Source: Woeseiaceae bacterium (GTDB taxonomy: Bacteria; Pseudomonadota; Gammaproteobacteria; Steroidobacterales; Woeseiaceae). From it: a DNA stretch of 64,000 nt. Below, one piece after another: positions 36,224 through 45,234 of the stretch; the stretch's first letter is position 1, and each line of letters opens with the position of its first letter. Made by a program: the position numbers and the translations under genes. The notes under the pieces were generated by a model, which searched no databases, was not told the DNA's origin, and saw only the letters and a program-made list of their open reading frames with translations. The stretch lies in assembly GCA_021773035.1 (NCBI GenBank), contig JAJFKU010000056.1, positions 1-64,000 on the forward strand, read 5' to 3'.

Positions 36224-39028
36224 CTATTCGGAAAAGTTGTATTGAATTCCAATCGCCGATGTCGTTCCGAACTCGTCGTACTGCAGCGCACGACTTCGCT
36301 GGCCTGCATAATAGTATTCCGGTTCATCGCCAAGGTTGGTCACTTCAGCGTACACCTGCCAGTTGTCGGAGAATCGGTATTTGGCCGTGATGTCCCATTG
36401 CGTATGCTCGCCGGTAAAGCGATCCAGTCCCGGATCCGCGAGTTCATCGATGTAGCTGTCCCGATACTTCATAGCCAGCCGAAAATCGAAACCACCCTTT
36501 TCATAGCCCAACATGAAATTCCCGATATTCGCCGACTGTTTCGGCATATCGACTTTCCGATCGCCCGTGTCGGCTTCTGCATCAACATAAGTGTAGTTCA
36601 AGCCGAGAATCAAACCGTCAAAAGGCGGACTCAGGAAGCCGAAATGCTGCTGGTAGTTGAACTCAAATCCAAGCGCCGTTGCGTCGCTTCCGTTCAGAGC
36701 AATCTCAGCCTCATCGAGCGTGCGACCGAGAAAATCGTAGTCGTCAATAACCTGCACGAAAATGAAGTCTTCGATCTTCTTGTAGAATACGCCTGCAGAC
36801 ACGACGCTCAAATCCGTTGGGTAGATCGCGATTGACGCATCGAGGTTCAGGGCCCGGAACGGATCAAGATCCGGGTTACCCAGCGCACCTTCGTCGTCCT
36901 CGATCTCGACCCTGAGCGCCACCTCTTCGACGCGTGGTCGTACGACAGAACGAAAAGCTGATGCTCTTACCACCACGTTTTCTTTCATTTCGAAGCGAAG
37001 ACTCGCACTCGGCAATACGTCGGTGTAAGAGTTTTTAGCATTAATCGCGGTAATGACGACAGTATCTTCCGCCGGATCACCCGGACCGTTGGCGTCCTCT
37101 TCGATCAATTCAACGACATTGCCGCGGTTATCAAGCTCGGTACGCTCAATCCGAACACCCGCCGTAAACGTCGTGCGATCTGTTTCCCAGGTCTTCAGTC
37201 CGTAGACAGCGAAAACATCTTCGTCAAAAGTGAAATCGGCGACATTCGAATCGATTTCAGAGTCGATATCTTCGAAATCGATGCCGGTTTGGCTATTGAG
37301 GATGCTGCGCTCCATGAAGTTGTCCGGAACCGGGTCCAATCCGGTCGGGAATCCATAGGCCGCGCCACCATTCGCAAGTACTGCTTCCGAAAGGAAGATC
37401 GATCCGTCGCCTGACCAGATTTCAGCTCGCTCATCCGTCGTTTTCTCGCGCAGCCGCATTTTCGCACCGAATTTGAACATGCCGCGATCGGTGTCCCGCG
37501 TGAAGTCGGCTGACAGCGACATTGAAGTGTCTTCGTTCTTTTCGTGAAAATTCTCAAGCTCGTCGAGCTCGTACAGACTGGCATCGTTCAGAACGGCCCA
37601 GAAGTCGGATTGCACGACCGGTAACTGAGGATTGCTGCGATCGAGCGTCAGAACCGGCATCCCGGCGGTAATGTTACCGTCGCCGGATTCGAATTCAGCC
37701 ACCCAGGTACCGCTCACCTGATCCGGTGTGCGCTCGCGACCGTAGGAGTAACCGATCTGAGTTTCGATCAGCCAGTCGTCCAGTTGTGTTTCAGAACCGA
37801 GGGCTATGGACAGATTTTCGGCAATCTGTCCCGTGATAAAGCGCCCTTTCGTATCCCGCTCGATTTCGACTTCCGAGTAGTCTGCACTGGTCGCTGTAAC
37901 GCTGGCTTCGTCCAGCCCGTCAAGTCCGAATGACATGCGATTTCGCAATTCGGTATCGGTGAACTTGCTGTACAGCGTGTAAGCGTACAGTCGCGTCGAG
38001 TCTGATAAGTCCAGATCCAGGTTTAGAACGCCGCCTATCCGCTCTCGCCCGATGGTGTACAGTCGCGGCTGAAACTCCTCGGTGAAGTCGCTGCCGTTGT
38101 CCGCTACCTCCCAGTCGTCTAATTCGTTGTTGTTGATGACGAGGTCTCTATCATGCCAACTGATCGCTCCGGCAATGCCGAGACGGCGACCGCTTTTCAG
38201 TTCGAATATATTGCTACCTGCAAACGACAATTTCGGATTCCATTCTTCCGACTGTCCGTTGTAGGAACCCTCAACCCTGGACTTGACGTAAGCGCCCTTT
38301 CGGCTGAAAGCGCTCAGCGTCTTCACGTTGATGGACCCGCCAATAGCATCGCCGTCCATGTCCGCCGTCAGGGTCTTATGAATTTCAAGGCCGTCCAGAA
38401 CGTCCGACGGAATAACGTCAAGCTGCATGGCTCGTCTTGGCTCAGCGGCCGACGCCCTTAAACCGTTAATGGAAGTAGCGTTTAGATCAGGGTCCATACC
38501 ACGAATAACCACGTAGCGACCTTCACCCTGATCGTTCTCAACCGTTACACCGGAAAGACGTCGCAGTGATTCCGCCACATTCTGGTCGGGAAACTGACCC
38601 ATTGCATCGGTATCGAGTACCGAGACGAGATTCTCGGCCGAGCGCTCCTGGCTTAGCGCACCGGCAAGAGCCGCCGACTGTCCGTAAACAATGACCTCTT
38701 CGATGCCGTCGTTGCCTGAACCGATCGCAACAGCCCCCATGTCCAGACCGTTTGCCGTTACAGTGATCGGAACACTCTGATCTGCAGCGCCGACATAAGA
38801 AACGACCAGCGTATATTCGCCGGCAGGAACGTTTGTGAACCGAAACTGGCCACGATCATCAGTGGTTTCGGATCGATTCAGTTCCGCGATGCTAACGTCT
38901 GCTCCCTTGAACACCACCGTGTTGTTCGCGTCAGTGACTTCACCGGTAACGCTTTGTGCGAACGCCGCGGGCGCCGATGCGAACAGTACAAGCCCGGCGG
39001 CGACCAAAGAAAATGTTTTCCGAATCAT
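36224..39028 (-). CDS. Large TonB-dependent receptor with carboxypeptidase-regulatory-like N-terminal domain
   Basis: About 934 residues from the ATG at 39028. An earlier in-frame ATG at 39088 precedes a normal ribosome site (AGGGGTGGAGAA) and is not used in my reading. The signal peptide ends at APAAFAQ. Residues about 26-100 are a CarboxypepD_reg-like domain (TGEVTDANNTVVFKGADVSI). Then come the plug (SAENLVSVLDTDAMGQFPDQ, VIRGMDPDLNATSINGLRA) and the barrel. This is the TonB-Xanth-Caul type, which usually imports carbohydrates or other organic nutrients. It is divergent from the rpiR and iol genes and carries a probable RpiR operator in its promoter. It may import inositol phosphates or a larger inositol-containing compound (inference). 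Confidence 0.9.
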   Translation of the reverse strand: MIRKTFSLVAAGLVLFASAPAAFAQSVTGEVTDANNTVVFKGADVSIAELNRSETTDDRGQFRFTNVPAGEYTLVVSYVGAADQSVPITVTANGLDMGAVAIGSGNDGIEEVIVYGQSAALAGALSQERSAENLVSVLDTDAMGQFPDQNVAESLRRLSGVTVENDQGEGRYVVIRGMDPDLNATSINGLRASAAEPRRAMQLDVIPSDVLDGLEIHKTLTADMDGDAIGGSINVKTLSAFSRKGAYVKSRVEGSYNGQSEEWNPKLSFAGSNIFELKSGRRLGIAGAISWHDRDLVINNNELDDWEVADNGSDFTEEFQPRLYTIGRERIGGVLNLDLDLSDSTRLYAYTLYSKFTDTELRNRMSFGLDGLDEASVTATSADYSEVEIERDTKGRFITGQIAENLSIALGSETQLDDWLIETQIGYSYGRERTPDQVSGTWVAEFESGDGNITAGMPVLTLDRSNPQLPVVQSDFWAVLNDASLYELDELENFHEKNEDTSMSLSADFTRDTDRGMFKFGAKMRLREKTTDERAEIWSGDGSIFLSEAVLANGGAAYGFPTGLDPVPDNFMERSILNSQTGIDFEDIDSEIDSNVADFTFDEDVFAVYGLKTWETDRTTFTAGVRIERTELDNRGNVVELIEEDANGPGDPAEDTVVITAINAKNSYTDVLPSASLRFEMKENVVVRASAFRSVVRPRVEEVALRVEIEDDEGALGNPDLDPFRALNLDASIAIYPTDLSVVSAGVFYKKIEDFIFVQVIDDYDFLGRTLDEAEIALNGSDATALGFEFNYQQHFGFLSPPFDGLILGLNYTYVDAEADTGDRKVDMPKQSANIGNFMLGYEKGGFDFRLAMKYRDSYIDELADPGLDRFTGEHTQWDITAKYRFSDNWQVYAEVTNLGDEPEYYYAGQRSRALQYDEFGTTSAIGIQYNFSE

Positions 39029-39136
39029 TTCTCCACCCCTGAGTATTTTTCCCGGCCGACAGAAATCGGCCCCTGATTTCGTATTCACGTTTTATCCCCC
39101 CGCAAATTCTGTCGTCTTGCAGTCGTATGCAGTATA

Positions 39137-39178
39137 GAACAGATTTTTCGAAATGTAAAAATCATGAAAAATATGTTC
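39137..39178. promoter_or_regulatory. Probable RpiR operator in the receptor/rpiR intergenic region
   Basis: Inverted half-sites GAACAGATTTTTC (39137-39149) and GAAAAATATGTTC (39166-39178) match in 12 of 13 positions when one is inverted. The starts are 29 bp apart, about three helical turns. The site lies 109 bp upstream of the TonB receptor start and in front of rpiR. Similar paired half-sites occur at 41187-41228 and 52853-52895. Confidence 0.65.
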
Positions 39179-39253
39179 TAAACCCTCCTGTCGAGCTAAA
39201 CCCGGCTGCCACGAAGGTAGTTGCTCCTTGTGTAGTTTCGATGACACTTCGGC

Positions 39254-39291
39254 GTGAAACGACTATTCCAAAGTTGAAAAATATGTTTCAC
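39254..39291. promoter_or_regulatory. Second possible operator element before rpiR
   Basis: TTGAAAAATATGTTTCA (39274-39290) contains the same ATATTTTTC half-site core seen at 39166-39178. It also forms an inverted repeat GTGAAAC (39254-39260) / GTTTCAC (39285-39291). It ends 36 bp before the rpiR start codon and may serve autoregulation. Confidence 0.5.
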
Positions 39292-39326
39292 TTTGGGCCG
39301 AACCGCACGCAACGGAACCCGTAAGA

Positions 39327-40193
39327 ATGTCGAAATCACCACCCGATAATCTCGATGCACTGAGAAAAGAGATCGCTGCGCGCTACGAGGAATTGAGCCC
39401 GCGACTCAAGCAAGTGGCAAACTATGTCATTGATAATCCTAATGATATCGGACTGGAAACCTTGTCCGTCATTGCGAGTCGCTGCGACGCCCAACCCTCC
39501 ACGATCGTCCGCTTCGCCAAGGTTTTTGGCTACAAGGGTGCGAGCGACATGCAGCGCCTGTTTCGCGACGAAATCCTAAGCGCCGCACCGGCCCCCAGCT
39601 ATTCCGAACGAATCCGCCAGTTTCGCAAACGCTCCGACGAAGTTGACTGGCTTTCGCCACACAACGTTCTGCACGACTTCGCTGAGAGCAATATCATCGC
39701 GCTTGAGCATCTTCGCGAGGTCGTATCACCGGACGATCTGGAAAAATCGGTCGAGTTGATGCACAACGCCCACACGGTCTACCTCGCGGGTGTGCGCCGC
39801 TCGTTTCCTGTCGCCGCCTACCTCGCGTATTCACTCAGTCATGTTGAAAAACGCGCCTTTCTACTCGACGGTGTCGCCGGCATGACCTCTGAGCAGAGCT
39901 GGATGATCAGCCCTGAAGATGTCGTTATCGCCATATCGTTTCGTCCGTATGCAGACGATACCGCGGCGGTAGCCGAACGCGCGCGGGCGAACGGCGCGCC
40001 GCTGATCGCGATCAGTGACAGCCGCCTGAGTCCCATCGCTAAGGACGCCGCGGTTTGCTTTGAAATCAAAGATGCGGAAGTCCGTCAGTTCCGCTCGCTG
40101 ACAGCCTCCATGTGTATCGCACAAACTCTGGTTATCAGCTACGCCTACAAGTACGGCCTCGAGGGAGCGACACTCGAGGAACTGAAACAATGA
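39327..40193 (+). CDS. MurR/RpiR-family transcriptional regulator of the inositol locus
   Basis: The protein has 288 residues. The N-terminal RpiR helix-turn-helix (SVIASRCDAQPSTIVRFAKV, residues about 48-67) is followed by a SIS sugar-phosphate-binding domain (about 125-260: TVYLAGVRRSFPVAAYLAYS, DVVIAISFRPYADDTAAVAE). In rhizobia and other proteobacteria, IolR regulators of this family repress inositol catabolism and respond to an inositol intermediate. Its gene overlaps iolG in an ATGA arrangement, so it is part of the iol operon and probably controls it. Candidate operators are described at 39137, 39254, 41187 and 52853. Confidence 0.92.
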   Translation: MSKSPPDNLDALRKEIAARYEELSPRLKQVANYVIDNPNDIGLETLSVIASRCDAQPSTIVRFAKVFGYKGASDMQRLFRDEILSAAPAPSYSERIRQFRKRSDEVDWLSPHNVLHDFAESNIIALEHLREVVSPDDLEKSVELMHNAHTVYLAGVRRSFPVAAYLAYSLSHVEKRAFLLDGVAGMTSEQSWMISPEDVVIAISFRPYADDTAAVAERARANGAPLIAISDSRLSPIAKDAAVCFEIKDAEVRQFRSLTASMCIAQTLVISYAYKYGLEGATLEELKQ

Positions 40194-41176
40194 TACGGGT
40201 TGCTGTCATAGGGGCCGGTCGAATCGGCCGGATTCACGCGGCCAATCTGTCCCGGAACAAGGATGCGGACATCGTTTACGTTTCTGACGTCATTGATGCC
40301 GCCGCCGAATCTCTGGCGAAGACCTGCAACGCGGCTGTCGCCAGCGTTGATCAGGTACTGGAAGATTCAACGATAAACGCTGTCGTGATCGCGAGTTCGA
40401 CCGACACGCATGCGGACCTGGTTGAGCGGGCCGCGACTGCCGGTAAGTCGGTGTTTTGCGAGAAACCGCTGGATCTGAATGCCACGCGAGCGCAGGAATG
40501 CTTGTCCGTTGCCGAAAAACACGGCGTCCTGCTTTGCCTGGGATTTAACCGACGGCACGACCCGTCGTTCAGTCGGCTGAAAAACGAGATTGATGCTGGA
40601 ACAATTGGCAATGTGGAGGTTGTGAGCATCACCAGTCGCGACCCGGCGCCACCTCCGGTGCAATATATCGAACGTTCCGGCGGACTGTTTCGCGATATGA
40701 TGATTCATGATTTCGACATCGGACGCTGGCTGCTCGGCGACGAACCGAACCAGGTGTTTGCTACCGGTAGCGTCCTTGCCGATCCGGCGATCGCCACAGC
40801 AGGCGATATCGACACGGCTATTGCCGTGCTGCGTACGGCATCCGGCCGAATGTGCCAGATAACGAATTCCCGACGGTGTGAATACGGCTATGATCAACGC
40901 ATAGAAGTCTTCGGCGAAAAAGGCATGGTCCGGGCAGACAACCAGACCGCGACCAAAGTAGAAGTTGCCGGTGCCGGCGGATTCGCGACAGAACCAGCGT
41001 TACCATTTTTCCTGGAACGCTATGCGGACGCTTATCGAATTCAACTCGACAGATTCCTTCGGGCGAGCGGCGGAGAAAATATCGATATACCGGGCGGGGC
41101 TGACGGATTGCGGGCACTGCAGCTCGCCGATGCCGCCCAAGAGTCGCTCGAAACCGGTAAACCCGTCGACGTCTGA
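40190..41176 (+). CDS. iolG: Inositol 2-dehydrogenase (Gfo/Idh/MocA family)
   Basis: The protein has 328 residues from the ATG at 40190, which overlaps the rpiR stop. A longer reading inside rpiR is rejected. The NAD-binding motif is VIGAGRIGRIHAANL. The EKPLDL lysine and the D...H pair in RDMMIHDFDIG are the catalytic residues of myo-inositol dehydrogenase. It oxidises myo-inositol to scyllo-inosose, the first step of the pathway, feeding IolE. A second Gfo/Idh/MocA gene follows after a regulatory gap, which suggests either a second inositol isomer (scyllo- or chiro-) or another oxidation. Confidence 0.88.
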   Translation: MIRVAVIGAGRIGRIHAANLSRNKDADIVYVSDVIDAAAESLAKTCNAAVASVDQVLEDSTINAVVIASSTDTHADLVERAATAGKSVFCEKPLDLNATRAQECLSVAEKHGVLLCLGFNRRHDPSFSRLKNEIDAGTIGNVEVVSITSRDPAPPPVQYIERSGGLFRDMMIHDFDIGRWLLGDEPNQVFATGSVLADPAIATAGDIDTAIAVLRTASGRMCQITNSRRCEYGYDQRIEVFGEKGMVRADNQTATKVEVAGAGGFATEPALPFFLERYADAYRIQLDRFLRASGGENIDIPGGADGLRALQLADAAQESLETGKPVDV

Positions 41177-41186
41177 TCTCGAAATC

Positions 41187-41228
41187 GAAAGGATTTTTCA
41201 AAATTATTTGATATTGAAAAATTTATTC
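41187..41228. promoter_or_regulatory. Probable RpiR operator inside the iol operon
   Basis: Half-sites GAAAGGATTTTTC (41187-41199) and, inverted, GAATAAATTTTTC (41216-41228) start 29 bp apart, as in the 39137 site. The pair fills the gap between iolG and the second dehydrogenase gene, so a second promoter is likely there. By my count the two arms agree in 10 of 13 positions. Confidence 0.62.
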
Positions 41229-41299
41229 CATTCCGATATTGTTGCAACATCTTTTGGCCGCGCGACGCGCAGGCCAATGCATTCGTGCGGTGAACTGCG

Positions 41300-42454
41300 G
41301 TGAGAAACCTCAAATTTGGCCTTATTGGCACCGGTTTTATGGGAAACGCTCATGCGATTGCCCTGCGTTCGGTCGGCACGGTATTCGATGACATCGCGGC
41401 CCCGACGCTTCACTGCCTGGTCGACGCTGACGTCGCAAATGCAGCGAAGCTGGCCAAAGCCTGGGGCTTCGATCAATCCAGCGACGACTGGCGCTCGGTT
41501 TGCGACGATCCGGATATCGACGTCGTGGATATCTGCACGCCGAATCATTTGCATCGCGAAATGGCTCTCGCAGCGATTGCGGCCGGCAAGCATGTTTATT
41601 GCGAAAAACCGCTGGCGCTTTCATCGGCAGACGCGATATCGATCCGGGACGCGGCCGAAGTTGCCGGAGTCCGAACGGCGACGGGCTTCAACTACATCTG
41701 CAATCCGCTCATCAGTAAAGCGCGCGCGATGATAGCGTCGGGCAGCATCGGCGATATCTACAGTTTTCGTGGCAGCTATCAGGAAGACTACCTGGCCGAT
41801 CCTGCAACGCCTTTCGGATGGCGGCTGCTGCGCAGCCAGGGCGGCGCCGGCGCGCTGGCTGACCTCGGCACGCACCTGATCAATATGGCGGAATACCTGC
41901 TGGGCCCAATGGCGGCCGTGTTGGGTTCTTTGACGACGGTCCATCCGCAGCGTCGTGACTCGCGAACAGGCGACATGCGTACGGTTGAGAACGAAGATAT
42001 CGCACAGGTTCTCGTCCGCTTCGATCGCGGCTGCTCAGGCACGATGGAAATCAGTCGCGTCGCGACAGGCAAGAAGTGCGGTCTGGAGTTTGAGATATTC
42101 GGCAGCGAAGGCAGTATCGCGTTTGACCAGGAACGTATGAACGAACTGCGGCTGTTTTCGAATGGCGGCGCTCAGGATGAGCGCGGATATCGCACTATTC
42201 TGGCCGGACCCGAGCATCCGGATTACGCAGCATTTTGCCCGGCACCGGGCCATGGACTCGGCATCAATGACCTGAAGGTCATCGAGGTTCGCAACCTGTT
42301 ACAAGGAATTTCGAGTGGCGATCATATTTACTCGGATTTTGCGAACGGTTGCCGTGTTCAGGAAATTTCCGATGCTATCGAAACATCTGCTCAAAAATAC
42401 AACTGGATTGACGTCAGCGAAGACGCACTACAATCACTTGGGAAAAACGAATGA
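41300..42454 (+). CDS. Gfo/Idh/MocA-family oxidoreductase, second inositol-type dehydrogenase
   Basis: The protein has 384 residues with a GTG start. It has the GTGFMGNAHAIALR nucleotide-binding loop, CEKPLALSSADA with the catalytic Lys, and LADLGTHLINMAEYLLG with the D...H pair. It is longer than iolG and only distantly similar to it. Related proteins (IolX, IolW, IolN or similar) oxidise scyllo-inositol or other inositol isomers, but the exact substrate cannot be read from sequence. The stop overlaps the iolB start (ATGA), so it is coupled to the operon. Confidence 0.85.
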   Translation: MRNLKFGLIGTGFMGNAHAIALRSVGTVFDDIAAPTLHCLVDADVANAAKLAKAWGFDQSSDDWRSVCDDPDIDVVDICTPNHLHREMALAAIAAGKHVYCEKPLALSSADAISIRDAAEVAGVRTATGFNYICNPLISKARAMIASGSIGDIYSFRGSYQEDYLADPATPFGWRLLRSQGGAGALADLGTHLINMAEYLLGPMAAVLGSLTTVHPQRRDSRTGDMRTVENEDIAQVLVRFDRGCSGTMEISRVATGKKCGLEFEIFGSEGSIAFDQERMNELRLFSNGGAQDERGYRTILAGPEHPDYAAFCPAPGHGLGINDLKVIEVRNLLQGISSGDHIYSDFANGCRVQEISDAIETSAQKYNWIDVSEDALQSLGKNE

Positions 42455-43254
42455 CACTACACATTACTGATCATCGTGACGGCTTCTCGCTGGGCACGAC
42501 TCAGCTTACTCGTGAAGACGACGCCAGCGACAATGTGCCGATAACGCTTGAGGTTGTAAGGCTCAGTGCCGGCGAAAGCGTCAAGCAAACGGCGACGAGT
42601 GAAGTCGCCTGGTTGTTGATGAACGGTGCAGCGCAGGGAAAGGTCGGCGACCTGAGTTTTGTACTCGAACGTTCGTCGCTTTTTGACGAATCGTCAAGTT
42701 GCTTTCACGTCTGCGCAGGGACCGACATAGAATTTTCGTGTGAGACGGACTCCGAGTTCACGGTGTATTCCTGCAACAACACAAAGCCGTTCGATGCGCG
42801 GGTGTTTACGCCCTCTGATGTCGACAATGAACCACGCGGCAAAGGCCAGGTTAATGATCGTTGCCTGCGCTACGTCCGCACGATTTTCGACGGTTCAAAT
42901 TCGGACCCGAATACAGAGTTGGTATTGGGTGAGGTCATAACCTTCCAGGGTGGCTGGTCGAGCTATCCGCCGCATCATCATGCGCAACCGGAAATCTATC
43001 ACTATCGATTCACCGAGCCCCAGGGCTACGGACACAGTGAGCTCGGCGAGACGGTTCTGAAAGTACGCAATTTCGACACGGTGAAAATACTTGATCTGAA
43101 CGATCACGCCCAATGCGCAGCACCCGGCTACGGAATGTACTACTCCTGGGTGATTCGGCATCTGCCGAACGATCGCTATACCGTTCCGGAATTCACTGAA
43201 GAGCACGCCTGGATCATGGACCCTGACAGTAGCTACTGGAATCCCGAAGTCTAG
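42451..43254 (+). CDS. iolB: 5-deoxy-glucuronate isomerase
   Basis: The protein has 267 residues, close to the family length. It converts 5-deoxy-D-glucuronate to 5-dehydro-2-deoxy-D-gluconate after the IolD step. The bicupin fold is visible, with the metal-binding SSYPPHHHAQPEIYHYRF segment (residues about 170-188). It overlaps the upstream dehydrogenase by 4 nt and lies 4 nt before iolC. Confidence 0.93.
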   Translation: MTLHITDHRDGFSLGTTQLTREDDASDNVPITLEVVRLSAGESVKQTATSEVAWLLMNGAAQGKVGDLSFVLERSSLFDESSSCFHVCAGTDIEFSCETDSEFTVYSCNNTKPFDARVFTPSDVDNEPRGKGQVNDRCLRYVRTIFDGSNSDPNTELVLGEVITFQGGWSSYPPHHHAQPEIYHYRFTEPQGYGHSELGETVLKVRNFDTVKILDLNDHAQCAAPGYGMYYSWVIRHLPNDRYTVPEFTEEHAWIMDPDSSYWNPEV

Positions 43255-43258
43255 ACCG

Positions 43259-45211
43259 ATGGCATCCGCAAGAAAATTCGACGTTATTTGCCTGGGTCGC
43301 GCAGCGGTGGACCTGTACGGCGATCAGGTTGGCGGTCGCCTGGAAGACATGCAGAGTTTTTCGAAGTACCTGGGAGGATCTTCCGGAAACCTGGCGGCCG
43401 GTCTCGCTCGACTGGGCTCGCGCTCTTCGATGTTGACGCGCGTCGGCGACGAACAGATGGGACGTTTTGTTCGCGAAGCGCTTGCAGACGAAGGCGTAGA
43501 TGTTAGCCATGTTGTCACCGACCCCAATCGACTAACCGCGCTCGTTATTCTGGGTATCGCAAGCCGCAATTCCTTTCCACACATTTTCTACCGGGAAAAC
43601 TGTGCGGACATGGGTGTTGAAGAAGCGGATTTTGACGAACAGTACATCGGCTCCAGCAGTGCGCTGGCCATTACCGGAACTCACCTCTCGACAGACCGGT
43701 GTTACAAGGTCGTTCGCACTGCAATTGACTATGCCAGGCGCCAGGGAACCCGGGTCATTCTGGATATCGACTATCGACCCGTGCTGTGGGGGCTGACGGC
43801 TGCCGGCGGCGGCGAAGAGCGGTATATTGAATCTTCCGCGGTAACCGCCAAATATCAAAGCGTGCTCGGTGAGCTGGATCTTCTCGTCGGTACGGAAGAA
43901 GAGATCAATATTGCGGGTGGCAGTACCGACACACTGACATCGCTGCGCGCGATTCGCGAACTGTCTGACGCTGCAATCGTTCTCAAACGCGGTCCTCTCG
44001 GATGCTCGATTTATGAAAACGACATTCCTGCCGCTCTGGATGATGGCATTACGGTTCACGGCGCACAGGTTGCGGTACTGAATACGCTCGGCGCAGGCGA
44101 TGCTTTTCTGAGCGGATTATTGAATGCCTGGATGAACGGTCTTTCGTGGCAGGATTGCGCGGCATCGGGCAACGCCTGCGGCGCACTGGTCGTTTCGCGA
44201 CACGGATGCACGCCGGCGATGCCGACGCGTATCGAGTTGGATGACTATCTGCAACGCGCAACGTCGATCTTGCGGCCCGACAAGGACGCACGCATCAACT
44301 ATCTGCATCGTGCGTCTACGCGATCAACGCCCTCCACCCCACTGATGGTGCTCGCATTTGATCATCGCCGGCAACTGGAAGACCTCGTTGTTTCCGTGGA
44401 ACCCGTAACGGACAGGATCGCGGCATTTAAGTCACTCGTATGCAGCGCCGCCGAACAGGTTGCGGAGGAAAGAGGCTCTACCGATAACCTGGGCATGATC
44501 GTTGATGAGCGCTACGGCGAGGCCGTACTGGCAAGAATGAACGGTAAAGGATGGTGGCTCGGTCGTCCGGTGGAAGTCCCTGGATCCCGACCCCTGGAAT
44601 TCGATCCGCGAAACAACATTGGTTTGCCGCTGTTGAAATGGCCAGCGTCGCATGTGGTCAAATGCCTGGTGTTCTACCATCCGGAAGACGATCTCGAATT
44701 GCGTCTGACACAGGAAGAACGAGTCCAGCAGCTGTGCGCAGATTGCAACGCGCTGGGCCGTGAACTGCTGCTTGAGGTTATATCCAGCAACAGCGGGCAT
44801 TCCGTCTCGGACTCGACGGTAGCGAATGTCATGAGGCGATTCTATAACCTCGGTGTTATGCCCGCGTGGTGGAAGCTGGAATCACAGACGGACGCCGGCT
44901 GGCGCGAAATCTCGGCGGTCATTGAGCAAAACGATCCAATGTGCCACGGCGTGTTGATGCTCGGTCTCGATGCTCCGGAAGAGCAGCTGAGGGAGAGTTT
45001 TCGAATCGCCGGAGGGCACCCGGTCTGCAGGGGTTTCGCCGTCGGGCGCAGCATATTTGGTGCAGCTGCCCGCCAGTGGTTTAGTGGCAAATGCGACGAC
45101 GATGCAGTGATTCGCCAAATCGCTGACAACTATTCTAAGATGATTGACTTCTGGCAGGAATCGACCGCCAACAGCGAAGATGTTAGACGGCCTGTTGACC
45201 GGGACCGATAG
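43259..45211 (+). CDS. iolC: 5-dehydro-2-deoxygluconokinase fused to a DUF2090 aldolase-like domain
   Basis: The protein has 650 residues, about twice a plain IolC. Residues 1 to about 335 are a PfkB-family kinase (GRAAVDLYGDQVGGRLEDMQ, GGSSGNLAAGLARLGSRS, NTLGAGDAFLSGLL) that phosphorylates 5-dehydro-2-deoxygluconate. From about residue 345 to the end is DUF2090 (PLMVLAFDHRRQLEDLV, VDERYGEAVLARMNGKGWWL, PVCRGFAVGRSIFG), which resembles class I aldolases. This fusion is known in proteobacteria, and the second domain is thought to take the place of the separate aldolase IolJ. No iolJ is present in the window, which agrees with that idea. Confidence 0.93.
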   Translation: MASARKFDVICLGRAAVDLYGDQVGGRLEDMQSFSKYLGGSSGNLAAGLARLGSRSSMLTRVGDEQMGRFVREALADEGVDVSHVVTDPNRLTALVILGIASRNSFPHIFYRENCADMGVEEADFDEQYIGSSSALAITGTHLSTDRCYKVVRTAIDYARRQGTRVILDIDYRPVLWGLTAAGGGEERYIESSAVTAKYQSVLGELDLLVGTEEEINIAGGSTDTLTSLRAIRELSDAAIVLKRGPLGCSIYENDIPAALDDGITVHGAQVAVLNTLGAGDAFLSGLLNAWMNGLSWQDCAASGNACGALVVSRHGCTPAMPTRIELDDYLQRATSILRPDKDARINYLHRASTRSTPSTPLMVLAFDHRRQLEDLVVSVEPVTDRIAAFKSLVCSAAEQVAEERGSTDNLGMIVDERYGEAVLARMNGKGWWLGRPVEVPGSRPLEFDPRNNIGLPLLKWPASHVVKCLVFYHPEDDLELRLTQEERVQQLCADCNALGRELLLEVISSNSGHSVSDSTVANVMRRFYNLGVMPAWWKLESQTDAGWREISAVIEQNDPMCHGVLMLGLDAPEEQLRESFRIAGGHPVCRGFAVGRSIFGAAARQWFSGKCDDDAVIRQIADNYSKMIDFWQESTANSEDVRRPVDRDR

Positions 45212-45234
45212 CCAAGTTTACAGCGAGAAAGATC

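Noticed and set aside
39029-39088. Extension of the large TonB receptor upstream to 39088
   Set aside because: It would put 20 polar residues before the signal peptide; the ATG at 39028 has its own ribosome site.
40112-40189. Longer reading of iolG from inside rpiR
   Set aside because: It overlaps the rpiR coding sequence by 82 nt. The ATG at 40190 overlaps the rpiR stop in the usual ATGA way and gives a proper Rossmann start.
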